Positions 23,016-35,587 of a stretch of DNA of 64,000 nt are shown here, piece by piece. The stretch is from Turbatrix aceti (Eukaryota; Nematoda; Chromadorea; Rhabditida; Panagrolaimidae): contig OZ017766.1 of assembly GCA_963969345.1 (NCBI GenBank), forward strand, positions 1 to 64,000, written 5' to 3'. Both the position numbers and the translations under genes were made by a program. Within the stretch, counting starts at the first letter, position 1, and the number at the start of each line of letters is the position of its first letter. Below the pieces are notes generated by a model. The model did no database searches and was not told where the DNA came from. It saw only the letters and a list, made by a program, of their open reading frames with translations.

Positions 23016-23746
23016 AAGTTGGAGTGAATTTTGACACAGACTCTCAGCGGCCGGCTAAGGGAGGGGAGACAGGGGGGTGCGTGCGCGCGCACAAGCGGGT
23101 GTGCGTATCGTGCGTATCGCAATGTTATGGGGCGATATTGGACACAAAAAATTATAGAATGATCCACAGGGGGGACCCTGTAGATCTTCTTCCATCAAGG
23201 CAAAAATATGTGTGATCCATTTTAAAGTTGTGGCAACAATTTTTGAAACGTGACTAAAGCAGAAATAATTTATATTAGAGTAGTTTCAGATTTTTTTAGA
23301 TGCTAGGTTCGCAGTAAATATATAACATTTTCAAACCAACATTGGTTTTTTTTTTAGTTTTTTTTGAAGTTTTTTTTTTATTTTTACATTGGAATTTTTT
23401 TGAAGTTTTTTTTCTGTCATTATTTTTATAAAAAATATGTAGTCACTTTTTCAATCTCGTTTTGCTATAACATTAGAGCAAAAAATAAGTGAATGTTTGA
23501 TAATTATCTTAAAAAAATACTAAAAAATGAATTATGTTTTTTTGCACAATTTGGTAAAAAATGAATTTTTTTAATCTATTATGTATTTTTGAATCGGTTT
23601 TTGTGTAGAATTCCACAGGGGGGACCCTGTGCTTATTTTATGCGTGCGTCGGTCGCAAGTCGGTCGCATGAGTGTCCGTCCGTTTTCCATGCGCTCCCCT
23701 CCCCTGGCCGGTCGCTGAGAGTCTGTGTCAAAATTCACTCCAACTT
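23016..23746. repeat. Inverted repeat pair with a direct-repeat-flanked insert
   Basis: 23016-23054 is inverted at 23708-23746 with 38 of 39 bases matching. A diverged C-rich extension of the arms continues inward. Between them, the word ccacaggggggaccctgt occurs in the same orientation near 23163-23180 and 23611-23628, enclosing an AT-rich 430-bp stretch. One reading is a hairpin MITE into which another piece inserted with an 18-20-bp duplication. Confidence 0.7.
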
Positions 23747-25345
23747 ACCCACCCCCGCTGCCTGGCTGTCATGCATGCATATATATATATATGCCGAGTG
23801 AGTGCCAGTCACGGCTGTACGACAAGAATGGGAAAACAAAACATTATAAGCTCGCGCACCACAGTGTCGAGTCGAGTTAATCGATATCGCGCACTACCCC
23901 CACCTAACGAAGCGACCACCAAAATGAAATAAGTGGAGTATTTTATTTTTCATTTTGGTCGCACATAGTAGTAGTCGCTTGACATGTCATTTCAGTCGTT
24001 CACCTGCAGGCTCACAGGAGAACAGGCGGTCACCCAGAAAAATTAAAACACGCACTACGCCTAGGAGGGAGGGGGCTTGGCTTGCGCACGCGTGTTGTGC
24101 ATGACGCAAACCAACTCGGACTCCAGCCGACAGAATCACAAATCGGCGGTGGTTGTTAGAGAGATTTCGAAAACAGACGACGTGCATGCAGGTTGTACGC
24201 CAGATGGATATTCTCACCACCACGCCATCCCTTCTCTAAGAGACACTGTTGAGGGACGCTCATGACGACGAGGGGGAGGCAGAAGGAGGTCGAACCACTT
24301 AATCGACTACTACACCACGTCGTATGGTTTTTTGGAGAGCGCGTAGTATTATAATTTTATAGTCGATTCAATAAATATTTGTTTGACTGAAAAAATGAAA
24401 CTCTACAGTCAAAAAAATGAAATAAAGGTTGGTCAAGTCGGCAAGAGCCAGAGTAAAAGCTCGAATTGGTAACGGAAGACGGCGGTGGGGTCGTAAAGAC
24501 CGACCACCATCATCGAAGCACGCACGTCGTTTTTTGTTAAATAGCTGCTACGTCAAAGGAAGTTATACATTGCATTTTTAATTTTATTTCAGTTTCGGAC
24601 AGAAAACAGAGGATTTTGGGAAAGATTGGGATTTAGGACGTAAAAAATTCTAGATAGTTAACAACAAAACAATAGCGCTTGTTGTTTTTATAAAAACAGA
24701 AGGAAACATTGTAGCAATTTTAAACGCGGAAAATTTTTTTCAACAGAAATATCACAAGAAAAATAAATTAGAAGTGATCGCAATTATTGTTCACACACCC
24801 AAGATCAAACCCAATTCTATGAAAACAGAACAATGATCGAATATCAAAGCTATCCGATCCATCAATTAATCAGTTCTCAGGCACATCACGTCAGGCCTAT
24901 GAAGGGAAAGAAAAACATTCGACAGTAGATTTGCCTCGGCCCAAAAAATGAAAGCAGCCAAAAACAAGAGAAACGATAGACATTTCTATGGCGTGCACTG
25001 TCAGATTGTATCTACATGATGGTCCCGACTCGTTCGTGAAAAAAAAGAGAAGCATATAGCGTTGATGAAGTGAAACAATAATCAGACACATGAGTCATGC
25101 CCTTTGGGCGAACCATAGAAAAGAAATTGCGATGTTTCAAGGAGCGAAGCAAACAAGCGAACGCTTTAAACGAAAAAGAGAAGAATCCTTATCACCGCCT
25201 CGTGTTTCTCCTGCCCCCAATTGACTAGCCGACGAGCCTGGGAAGCAGCAAAGCGCCAATCAGCCAGCAACCTCGCTTTTCACACAACGTATACATCTTT
25301 TTTCTCCTGGGCTGTTGGACCGGACAGTTATTGCCCCTGTTCTTC

Positions 25346-26482
25346 ATGGCCATCGACAAGGCTAAAGTCGTCGTTGCAGGGGACGCGTGCAGTGAGTTGA
25401 CACTTGTTAAATCTCTCTTTGATCTCCTTTAAAGCAGGCAAAACTGCGCTCATTGCCCGCTTCCTGTACAACCTCTTTTCGCCGGATTACAACTTTACAG
25501 TCGGCATCGACTATCACTCAAAAGACGTCACCCTGGCCAGCGGGTCGTCGCTACGTCTCCAGCTCTGGGATACGGCAGGGCAGGAGAGGTTCAAGGCACT
25601 TATTCCTTCGTACATGAAATCCTCGCATGCCGTTATCCTGGCTTACAGCACAATTGGTGAGTTGCTCATTGATTTTTGTACCCTGCAAAGCGTGCGATTA
25701 ACAATACCTGTGCAGAATACTCGGTGCACAACTCATCAATTTGACGTGGCAAGCAGTTATCATACTTTTGTGTTTATTTTCAGACCATAAATCATTTGAA
25801 AGCCTCCCATTTTGGCTCAACTTCATACAACTCAATGCTCCAACAGATTGCCCTATCATTCTGGTGGCAACAAAATGTGATTTACCAAATTTGAGGTTTG
25901 TTGACACGCATTTTAGTTATACATTTTGCAGTTGGAAATTATCGTATTTTTTGCTTTCCTTTTTTTTCCTGAATTAGTTTTTCGAACCATAAAAAATATT
26001 TGGGGCATCCGAAGTGTCATCGGACAGTTTCCATACGTGTTTGTCTGGCACACCCTTTCTAGCCTAATGGGTCGTCTGAGAAAAAAAAAGCAAACACACC
26101 AGTTCGTTGTTGTCGGACAACAATAATTTTTTTTCAAGAATATTTCACAAATATTTTTTATGTGTTGAAAAACTCGATCGCAATGTGATAGGCACATTTT
26201 TAAAATCTGCAGTTTGCAAACGATTGTATTTCGCAAATAATCAATATCGATTTTTTCAGAACCGTATCACCGCAAGAAGCATCACTGTTTGCGTCCAGGC
26301 ACCACCTAGTCCACATCGAAACATCCGCAATCACGGGTAGCGGTGTCAACGATGTCTTCCATAACGCCACTTTTTTGGCTTCTGAATCACTTCATTTGCC
26401 GGTTCAATCACCAGTAACGAGCCAACTTGCCCTCGAGTCTGAATCTATGGAAGGCAGTAGCCGCTGTTGCCATATTTTTTAA
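25346..26482 (+). CDS. Rab6-like small GTPase
   Basis: Exons 25346-25391, 25435-25656, 25784-25895 and 26260-26482 join to 603 nt, a 200-residue protein. P-loop GDACTGKT (12-19), switch I Thr37 in NFTVGIDY, DTAGQERF (61-68) with Rab6-type LIPSY after it, G4 TKCD (119-122) and G5 ETSA (147-150). It ends in SSRCCHIF, a CCXXX-type double-Cys signal for geranylgeranylation. Rab6 relatives control Golgi traffic. The acceptor of exon 2 was chosen as ttaaag before CAGGC because only that keeps the P-loop glycine. The G4 Asn is replaced by Thr, as in Rho GTPases, and the protein is diverged, so the exact Rab class is uncertain. Its TAA stop is the left TTAA target of element F2, which displaces the 3' UTR. 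Confidence 0.9.
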
Positions 26483-27054
26483 GAGACAGTCTGCGACAGG
26501 ATTTTGGAACAAGGGGGGGGGGGGGTTGTTCGACAAGTCATTTTTACAATTTTTGATATTTTGTTCTCCACCCCCAAAAACGTCGAAATCCGTGATTCCC
26601 GGATTTCTAAACGAATCGGATACTGTAGTTTTGGCTTCTGGAAGGGTTTTGATAAAACTCGATGCCACGGGTTTCGTTATAGAGGAAAAAATCTGAAAAC
26701 AATTTGAGAAGCGTTTTGACGGCCGTGGAACACGATGTCGCACTCAGATATTTTTTATCATTACGGTAGGTGCCATTTTTGGGCCGAAATTTTTGGTTTT
26801 TTAGTCGCCACAGATTAGGTTCTCAAAAGCGAGAATTTTCACGCAGCCTATCTTTTTCCTCGTGTTTTGGCGCGTCGAAACATAGTAATAACAAAAAAAA
26901 ATAAGTGTCAGCAAAGTTGTTTGCCATGGCGGCTACGTGAAAATTCTTGCTTTTGAGAACCCTATTTGTGGCGACTAAAAAACTAAAATTTTACCCCAAA
27001 AATGGCACCTACCGTAACGATCAAAAATATCTGAGTACGACATCGTATTCCAAG

Positions 27055-27782
27055 CAAGGCTTTGCAATCCGGTTAAATTTTTTGTCGCTTAAATGCCGTT
27101 TAAATGCAAATTTGCAAAATAACCGACGTACGTATGCAAAATAACGTACGGTCAGATATCGCCGGCCGCTTATATTGCAAAAAATAACCGGGTACCCGCA
27201 CTCGCATGAGAATCATAACGGAATCATAACGGAATTATAAGGCTTTGCACGCTAATGTGTTTAATTGTGATTCATTCGCACGCATGTAATTCATTGTGAT
27301 CCGCAGCTCTAATTTAGTAATTGTTTTTTGCTGAATTTTGAATGCGAATAAAGGGGAAAATAGCTTAGATTTTTTTGCACTTCATTGTGATTCTTCATTT
27401 TCATTGTGCGTCTCATTTGATTCTAGCCGCCTTATAATTCCGTTATGATTCCGTTATGATTCTCATGCGAGTGCGGGTAGGATATGAAGTTAGAATAAAG
27501 TCAAAGAAAATAACCGTCTCAGTTTTGGACAGGTTGCATAAAAATTTGAAAATAACTGAGTCATTTTTTTCATTTTCAGTCGAATGTCCCCCTTTTTTGT
27601 CCAAATTTGCACGCGTATTTCACGATTTTTATGCAGTTCAAAATTCAGGGAGACGCTTAAAAAAGTCGAAAATAACCGCCGTATAACCCGGTTATTTTCG
27701 GGAAATGAAAATAACCGAATAACCGACCCGGTTATTCGTCATTCCGTTCCTCTTTGTTATATAACCGAAATGCAAAGCCTTG
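27055..27782. mobile_element. hAT-like element, ATAACCG family (L), nested in F2
   Basis: 728-bp element, termini caaggctttgca / tgcaaagccttg. Flanks are attccaag (27047-27054) and gttccacg (27783-27790). The uninterrupted arm of F2 reads gttccacg at this point, so the duplication is genuine and the left copy has since mutated. Words ataaccg/cggttat are repeated at the ends. Element E is nested inside. Confidence 0.85.
27195..27477. mobile_element. MITE with TA duplication (E), nested in L
   Basis: 283-bp element with an inverted pair of about 48 bp (cccgcactcgcatgagaatc / gattctcatgcgagtgcggg) flanked by TA on both sides. The first 13 bases resemble the D family (cccgcactcgcat), but the body differs. 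Confidence 0.85.
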
Positions 27783-28066
27783 GTTCCACGTCCCTCAAAA
27801 CCCTTCTCCAATTTTTTCAGATTTTTTCGTCTATAACGAAACCCGTGGCATCGAGTTTTATCAAAACTCTTCCATTCGTTTAAAAATCCGGGAATCACGG
27901 ATTTCGACGTTTCTGGGGGTGGGGAACAAAATATCAAAAATTGTAAAAATGACTTGTTGGACGTCCTAAATCCTGTCGCAGACTACCTCTTAACCATCCC
28001 CAGTTTCTGAAAAAAAGCCTCGAACTTATTAAAAAGTAAAACAAAACATTGTTCAGTTGGTACTAG

Positions 28067-28072
28067 TTTATT
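28067..28072 (-). promoter_or_regulatory. Poly(A) signal of the ABCG gene
   Basis: AATAAA on the minus strand, 17 bases past the TAG/TGA end of the ABCG transporter ORF at 28090. Position and context fit a short nematode 3' UTR. Confidence 0.6.
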
Positions 28073-28089
28073 TTCTATGCCACCAGTCA

Positions 28090-30109
28090 TCATCGCGCCA
28101 ACTTTGCGCGAATTAGCAGACCGTTGTAGCCGATGAAATGGATAATAACAATGTAGAAAAACATGCACAGCCAGTTGAAGTACATGTTCGAAGGACTAAA
28201 GTACAAGTTGGAAATTACCTGTGCACCATTTTCCTCGCAGTACTGCACTTCGTGGCCGTCGACGTCAGTGCACGTAATTTCCTTCATATTCTCGAATTCG
28301 TTGACAATGAGAGACTCAAAACCAAACCGAAACCAGCTCAGGTACTGGATCCACTGAATGCCCGACGGCATCTTGCTGATGTTGGTGTACAGTCCGCCGG
28401 TGAGAGAGAAGACCGAAAGCATAGGACCCGAGATGGACACTGCAATTGCATACGACGGAGAACACGCGCTGATGGCAAATCCAACACTCAAAGCTGACCA
28501 CTCTATGAGGATGCAGGAAATGATGGTTCGGCCAAAGTTAAAGACGTCAGCTTCGAGGCCAATGAGAAAGTAGGAAATGGACACCATGAGGATGCCGTCC
28601 ACGGTGAAGAGAGGCAAATAGGAGAGAAACTGAAGAAACAGGTAAAGTCGAGACATGATGCCGTCTTTCGCAGAAAAACCAACCTTAGCGACGTAGTACA
28701 AACTCATGGGATATATGCCGTCGTTGTGCTCTCTCACAATCAACGGAAAGTCTGAAGGCATGAAAGTCTGAATTCCAAAAGTCGTCGCATAGGTCAATTC
28801 GGATATGTAGTAGAACAATGCGCCCTTCACGTTGCCCGCTGTGTCCTAAATAAAAACGGCATAAAACCCGAAAAACGAATTTGTGACACCAACCTGATTC
28901 AGTGTCACACTGGTCGGATCAAAATACAGAAATCCAAGGAAAAAGCCCATGAAAATCTTTTGGACAATTTTGGCACGGAAGAGTGAGGGATTTCGCAAGT
29001 TGTCGAGGAACGATCGGACAAAGAGGGTAGTAAAGCGACGAAAGAAGGGAACACGACCACGGCCGACGAGTTCTTCCTGATCTCGGGCCTTACACGCTTT
29101 CGTCCATGTCGTGACTTCCCTGGCGTATTGGCTCTTGTCGAACTGAAAAATTGGGATCAAAAACGCGCAGGATATTTTCGTCATAAATTTTTTACAAATA
29201 ACTTACAGTATCACAAATTTTGGTAATCTTTTGTTGACATTTTTCTTCTTGATCCGGGATAACAGCCAAATTGTGGATATAGATGTCCGCGGGGTTCGAG
29301 TGATCAGGAACCGGTGTACCACAGTCGGCGAAAAAGCTGTAGGCATTGGGTGTGGCTCCAAAATACGCCACCCTTCCCAGCGCGAGTAGGAAAACCTTGT
29401 CGAAAATTCCGAATACCTCGGAGGCGGGCTGATGGATCGTGCAAATGATGGTGCGCCCCTTGCGCGCCATCCTGCAGAGCGTGGCCACCACCTGCTCTGC
29501 CATGTACGAATCTAGGCCAGTTGTTGGCTCGTCACAGAAGAGAAGCGACGGATTGGCCAGGATCTCGGACGCGAAGGCGAGTCTCTTGGCCTCGCCGCCG
29601 CTGATTCCTTTTTTGAAGCCAGGGACTCCGATCCGGGAGTGCTGGGACTTCCGAAGTTCGAGCTCCGAGATGACAGCGTCGACCCGGCGGATCCGGGCTT
29701 CGCAAGTCATTTTGCTGTGGAGCCGGAGGTTGGCCTGCATCGTGAGGTGCTCGCGCACGGTCATCGTGCCGATGAAGAGGTCCTCCTGCTGTACGTAGGC
29801 GCTGACGGAGCCGATGGCCGCTTTCCGGATCGGCCGGCCCTCGAGCAGGACGCTGCCCGTCACGACGAGGCCCTTGAGGTTGCGCTGCAGCAGCGTGTTG
29901 AGGAGGGTAGTCTTGCCCGCGCCGCTGGCCCCCATCAGCGCGACGAGTTGTCCCGGCAGGACGGCGCCATTGATGTCGTGAAGCAGAACCCGGCCCTGCT
30001 TGGTTACGACCTTGATGCTCTCCCAGCAGATGCTGACTTCCTTGACGGGAGGCAACTTGAAGCGTTGCACAAGTTCAGCAGACGACGACGGAGAACCGGG
30101 CGAACTCAT
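28090..30109 (-). CDS. ABCG-family (white-type) half transporter
   Basis: Exons 29207-30109, 28894-29142 and 28090-28845 are all phase 0 and give a 635-residue protein, the usual size for an ABCG half transporter. The N-terminal ATPase has Walker A GASGAGKT (60-67), signature ISGGE (169-173), Walker B LLFCDEP (189-195), D-loop TTGLDS and H-loop TIHQPAS. Six-helix membrane domain follows with conserved SYLSWFRFGFESL and a Cys-containing external loop (TCTDVDGHEVQYCEENG). The best matches from memory are white/scarlet/brown and C. elegans wht proteins, which dimerise to export pigment precursors, amines or lipids; the substrate cannot be inferred. Intron 2 is only 48 bp; skipping its removal gives a stop. 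The gene lies 154 bp downstream of SPG7 on the same strand. Confidence 0.93.
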
Positions 30110-30263
30110 TGTGCAGAAGTTGCAATTATTGAAGTCAATGACTCACAGGCGAGCGGCGGCCACGGTAAAATACTGATTTTTGACCCCTCCCCCAAATGCT
30201 AATTACGACACGATTTTTTGTCATTTTTATAAAAAAACATTAAGAAAAGCAAAAACAACCTAA

Positions 30264-32867
<2,604 letters not shown>

Positions 32868-33249
32868 TGCACGAGCCCATGTAAAATCATAGGACACAGA
32901 CTTGCACAGCTTTGTCATAAAATTCGTCGTTCAAAAAATGAGTTTGGCGTTGTGTCACACTTCAAAGTGGACAGGCTCGGGCAGCAGGGATTTTCCTGCG
33001 CGTTTTGCTTCGCAGCTTGCGGGCAAGCCCGGGCTATATTTTTTTTGGTGCGTTAAAAAAAAACAAGCCAGGCGGGCCCTTCGGGCCCTGAATGCCAAAA
33101 ACGCATAAAAAACGCTAGAAAATGCAAAAAAAATGCAAAAAAAATGTTAAAAAAAATACATGTTGACAGAGTTGTTCGATTCGACAATTTTCAGCGCTCG
33201 CTCTGCTCGCGCTCTTTGAGCAATTCAATTTTCCGTGCTCGCTCTGCTC

Positions 33250-33925
33250 CAGGGTTGCGAAATTCCCCGGGGAATGAAAAATGGGGGAATATTCCCGGGG
33301 GATTCCCGGAGATTCCCCAGGGAATCCCCTTTCAAATTCCCCGCATCCAAATAAAGCCATGCGTCTAAAACGAGGTCTACAATAAAAAAAAAACACACAA
33401 AAAACGGTTTATTTATTAACGTGCATTAAAATTGCAACCTAACTTTCACATTAAAGCGAGATTTGAAGCTCAATTGACAAACTTCAAAAAAAAAATCACA
33501 TCCTTTTACTTTTCTTAATTTTTTCGGGAGTTTCCCGGGGAATTTTGGGGGGAATTTGGCAAAGGTGGGGGAATCCCCGGGGATTCCTGGGAATATTCTC
33601 CGGGGAATCTCCCGGGGAATCCCATCTTCGCAACCCTCCCGCACTAGCATAACGAGCACTAAAGGAGCACAACAGGAGAGAAAGACGCGCGGGAGCTACC
33701 GAGGGTCGGAACGAAAATGAAGGAGCACAATGAAGCGCACCGCGCAACATTATCCATCTTCCTGTGATGCTTATTCAAATTCCTTCGATAAAAACAAATA
33801 AATTAGAATTGCGGAGCGCAACAAAGCACATGAACGCGAATTTGTCACAAAAATAAACATTCGCGCGCAAGGCCTTCCCCCCCTGTTGTGCTCCTTTAGT
33901 GCTCGTTATGCTAGTGCGGGCCCTG
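33250..33925. mobile_element. hAT-like MITE, GGGGAATCCCC family (copy B2), nested in C2
   Basis: Begins cagggttgcgaaattcc. Its last base is separated from the rest by the nested element D3. After removing D3, the right end reads ttcgcaaccctg. 8-bp duplication ctctgctc at 33242-33249 and 33926-33933. The body is closely similar to B1. Confidence 0.88.
33638..33920. mobile_element. MITE of the CCCGCACT family (copy D3), nested in B2
   Basis: 283-bp element with an inverted pair of about 40 bp (cccgcactagcataacgagc / gctcgttatgctagtgcggg). It is flanked by ccct on both sides (33634-33637, 33921-33924), a possible 4-bp duplication. It is inserted one base before the right end of B2, making the third level of nesting. 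Confidence 0.88.
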
Positions 33926-34686
33926 CTCTGCTCATGCTCTTTGAGTTCCTAAAATTTTTGCGCTCGCTCCGCTCGCTTTCTTTTATTCTGACATTCTCTG
34001 CTCTTGCTTTGCTCACGCTCGTGAGTCGAGCAGGAGCGAGCAATGGGCGAACATGGCTCACACAAAAAAAGTGATTTTAAGACACAAATTCAGTCCTTTG
34101 CTAAAAGAAAGATCGCATATTGCTTGGAGATACCCCCAACATCGTGTTTTTGATCGAAACTATCAATATTTTAGTATTTGTAGCACTAAATTTATAGTGA
34201 GCAGTGCTCATTTTAAAAATTTCTCGCGCTCGCTCTGCTCGCGCTCTTTGAGCAATTCAATTTTCCGTGCTCGCTCTGCTCATGCTCATTGAGCACTCCA
34301 ATTTTTCGCGCTCGTGAGCTGAGCAGGAGCGAGCAGTGAGCAGGAGCAATTTGGTGAGCATCGAACAACTCTGCATGTTGATATTTTTTTGGTGCGTTAA
34401 AAAAAATACATGTTCATGCAAAACATATATCCAAAAACGCACTTATTTTATTAATGTAATAAAATGAACAATGAAAACAAAATTATTTCCCTAATAACGG
34501 ATCGTTTGCCAAACAATGGAAGGTATCATTTGGTCAATTTTGAGATCGAAAATTCAGATGTTTTTCTCAGAACAAAGACATGAAGGTAGTGTAATTTTTC
34601 TATAAACCATGATTCACAATTGTACAAACTTTTTGATCCTCTGCCTTACGATGAGTTGTGACAGTTTACGAATAATAGCGTTACCG

Positions 34687-34783
34687 CTCTTCGTGCAATC
34701 TCGATACTCATCACTGTCTCTTTAATTTTGTAATGAGTAATTATGCACGAGTAAGAGTAATAAAGTAAAGTAAAGTAAAGTAA
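34687..34783 (+). mobile_element. Short retroposed fragment with (TAAAG)n tail
   Basis: About 97 bp ending in five TAAAG-type units, flanked by the 10-bp direct repeat agcgttaccg (34677-34686 and 34784-34793). A simple-repeat tail and a target duplication of about 10 bp suggest LINE-type retroposition of a truncated LINE or SINE. No coding sequence. Confidence 0.65.
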
Positions 34784-34906
34784 AGCGTTACCGTAGCTGC
34801 GCTCTTCGGGTCACGTTCCACAACTAGGATAAAATTGGCGTGTGTCTTCGGCCGAGCGTCGCTCTCGCAGACAACGAACACGACCGCTCGCGGGGACAGA
34901 CGAAAC

Positions 34907-35405
34907 CAGAGATGGCAGATCAGATCACTTTTCGGATCAGATCAGCTCATAGATCAGATCAGATCAGGTCAGATCACAGATAATCCAGATCAGATCACTC
35001 GGAACTCAGATCAGATCACAGATAATCTAGATCAGATCACGTGGAATTCAGATCAGATCACAGATAATCCAGATCAGATCACAGATAATTCAGATCAGAT
35101 CACTAGAAATTTAAAATTTTACAACTTCAAACACGTCCGCATTGCTTGTTTTTCGAAGAATACGATAGTTCTCAAAAAAAAAATTATATTTCACTTTTCG
35201 TGTCGAAACCAGTGTTCTCGGGAACCTGAACCTTAAATTCCGAGATTTTGTGCTGGGATCAGATCAGATCGCAGATAATCTAGATCAGATGACTGGTATA
35301 TCAGATCAGATTGCAGATAATCCAGATCAGATCACTGGTATATCAGATCAGATCGCAGATAACCCAGATCAGATCATAGGCAAATGATCTGATCTGCCAT
35401 CTCTG
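34907..35405. mobile_element. hAT-like MITE, AGATCAGATC family (G)
   Basis: 499-bp element, termini cagagatggcagatcagatc / gatctgatctgccatctctg, 8-bp duplication gacgaaac at 34899-34906 and 35406-35413. The body is an irregular array of cagatcagatca words about 20 bp apart. The internal 133-residue open frame is a by-product of the array. Confidence 0.93.
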
Positions 35406-35587
35406 GACGAAACAACAACTAATGGAAAATGGAATAAAACGAACAGGTAATTCTACGCGAGAGAAGAGTTCACACGGATAGCAACAATTCGACCTCGCGT
35501 AACAAATAACAAGTGCGTTTTGGATATTTATTTTTTTATTTTTAACAAAAAAAATAAAATAAAAAAAATAAAATAAAAAGGATATTA

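Larger units (their letters stand above)
20800..25345. other. Upstream region between Rab11-FIP (-) and the Rab gene (+)
   Basis: No exon could be supported, though the FIP first exon(s) should lie here or beyond. The region contains MITE P, an inverted repeat pair (23016-23746), a T-rich stretch at 23230-23580, a short hairpin at 23916-23962 and a short AT dinucleotide run near 23778. The last 200 bp form the 5' flank of the Rab gene. Confidence 0.4.
26483..27989. mobile_element. Long-armed hairpin element at TTAA (F2), on the Rab stop codon
   Basis: 1507-bp element between TTAA at 26479-26482 and 27990-27993. Termini are GAGACAGTCTGCGACAGG / CCTGTCGCAGACTACCTC. Arms match those of F1 and F3 in part (acggtaggtgccatttt). 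Element L is inserted in the right arm. Confidence 0.9.
33167..34373. mobile_element. hAT-like element, GAGCGAGCGCGAGC family (copy C2), with two nested MITEs
   Basis: 1207 bp including insertions. Termini cagagttgttcgattcg / catcgaacaactctg, 8-bp duplication catgttga at 33159-33166 and 34374-34381. Ends carry CGCTCGCTCTGCTC arrays. B2 is inserted in the left part. The right part shares about 150 bp with C1 (gagatacccccaacatcgtg). Confidence 0.92.

Noticed and set aside
29639..30202. 187-residue plus-strand ORF
   Set aside because: Antisense of the ABCG ATPase exon, whose minus frame carries all ATPase motifs.
34835..35236. 133-residue ORF rich in SDQIT as a repeat protein
   Set aside because: It lies in the AGATCAGATC array of MITE G and is a by-product of the repeated word.
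34920..35395. Regularly spaced repeats resembling a CRISPR array
   Set aside because: Eukaryotic context, irregular spacing, and clear transposon ends with an 8-bp duplication.
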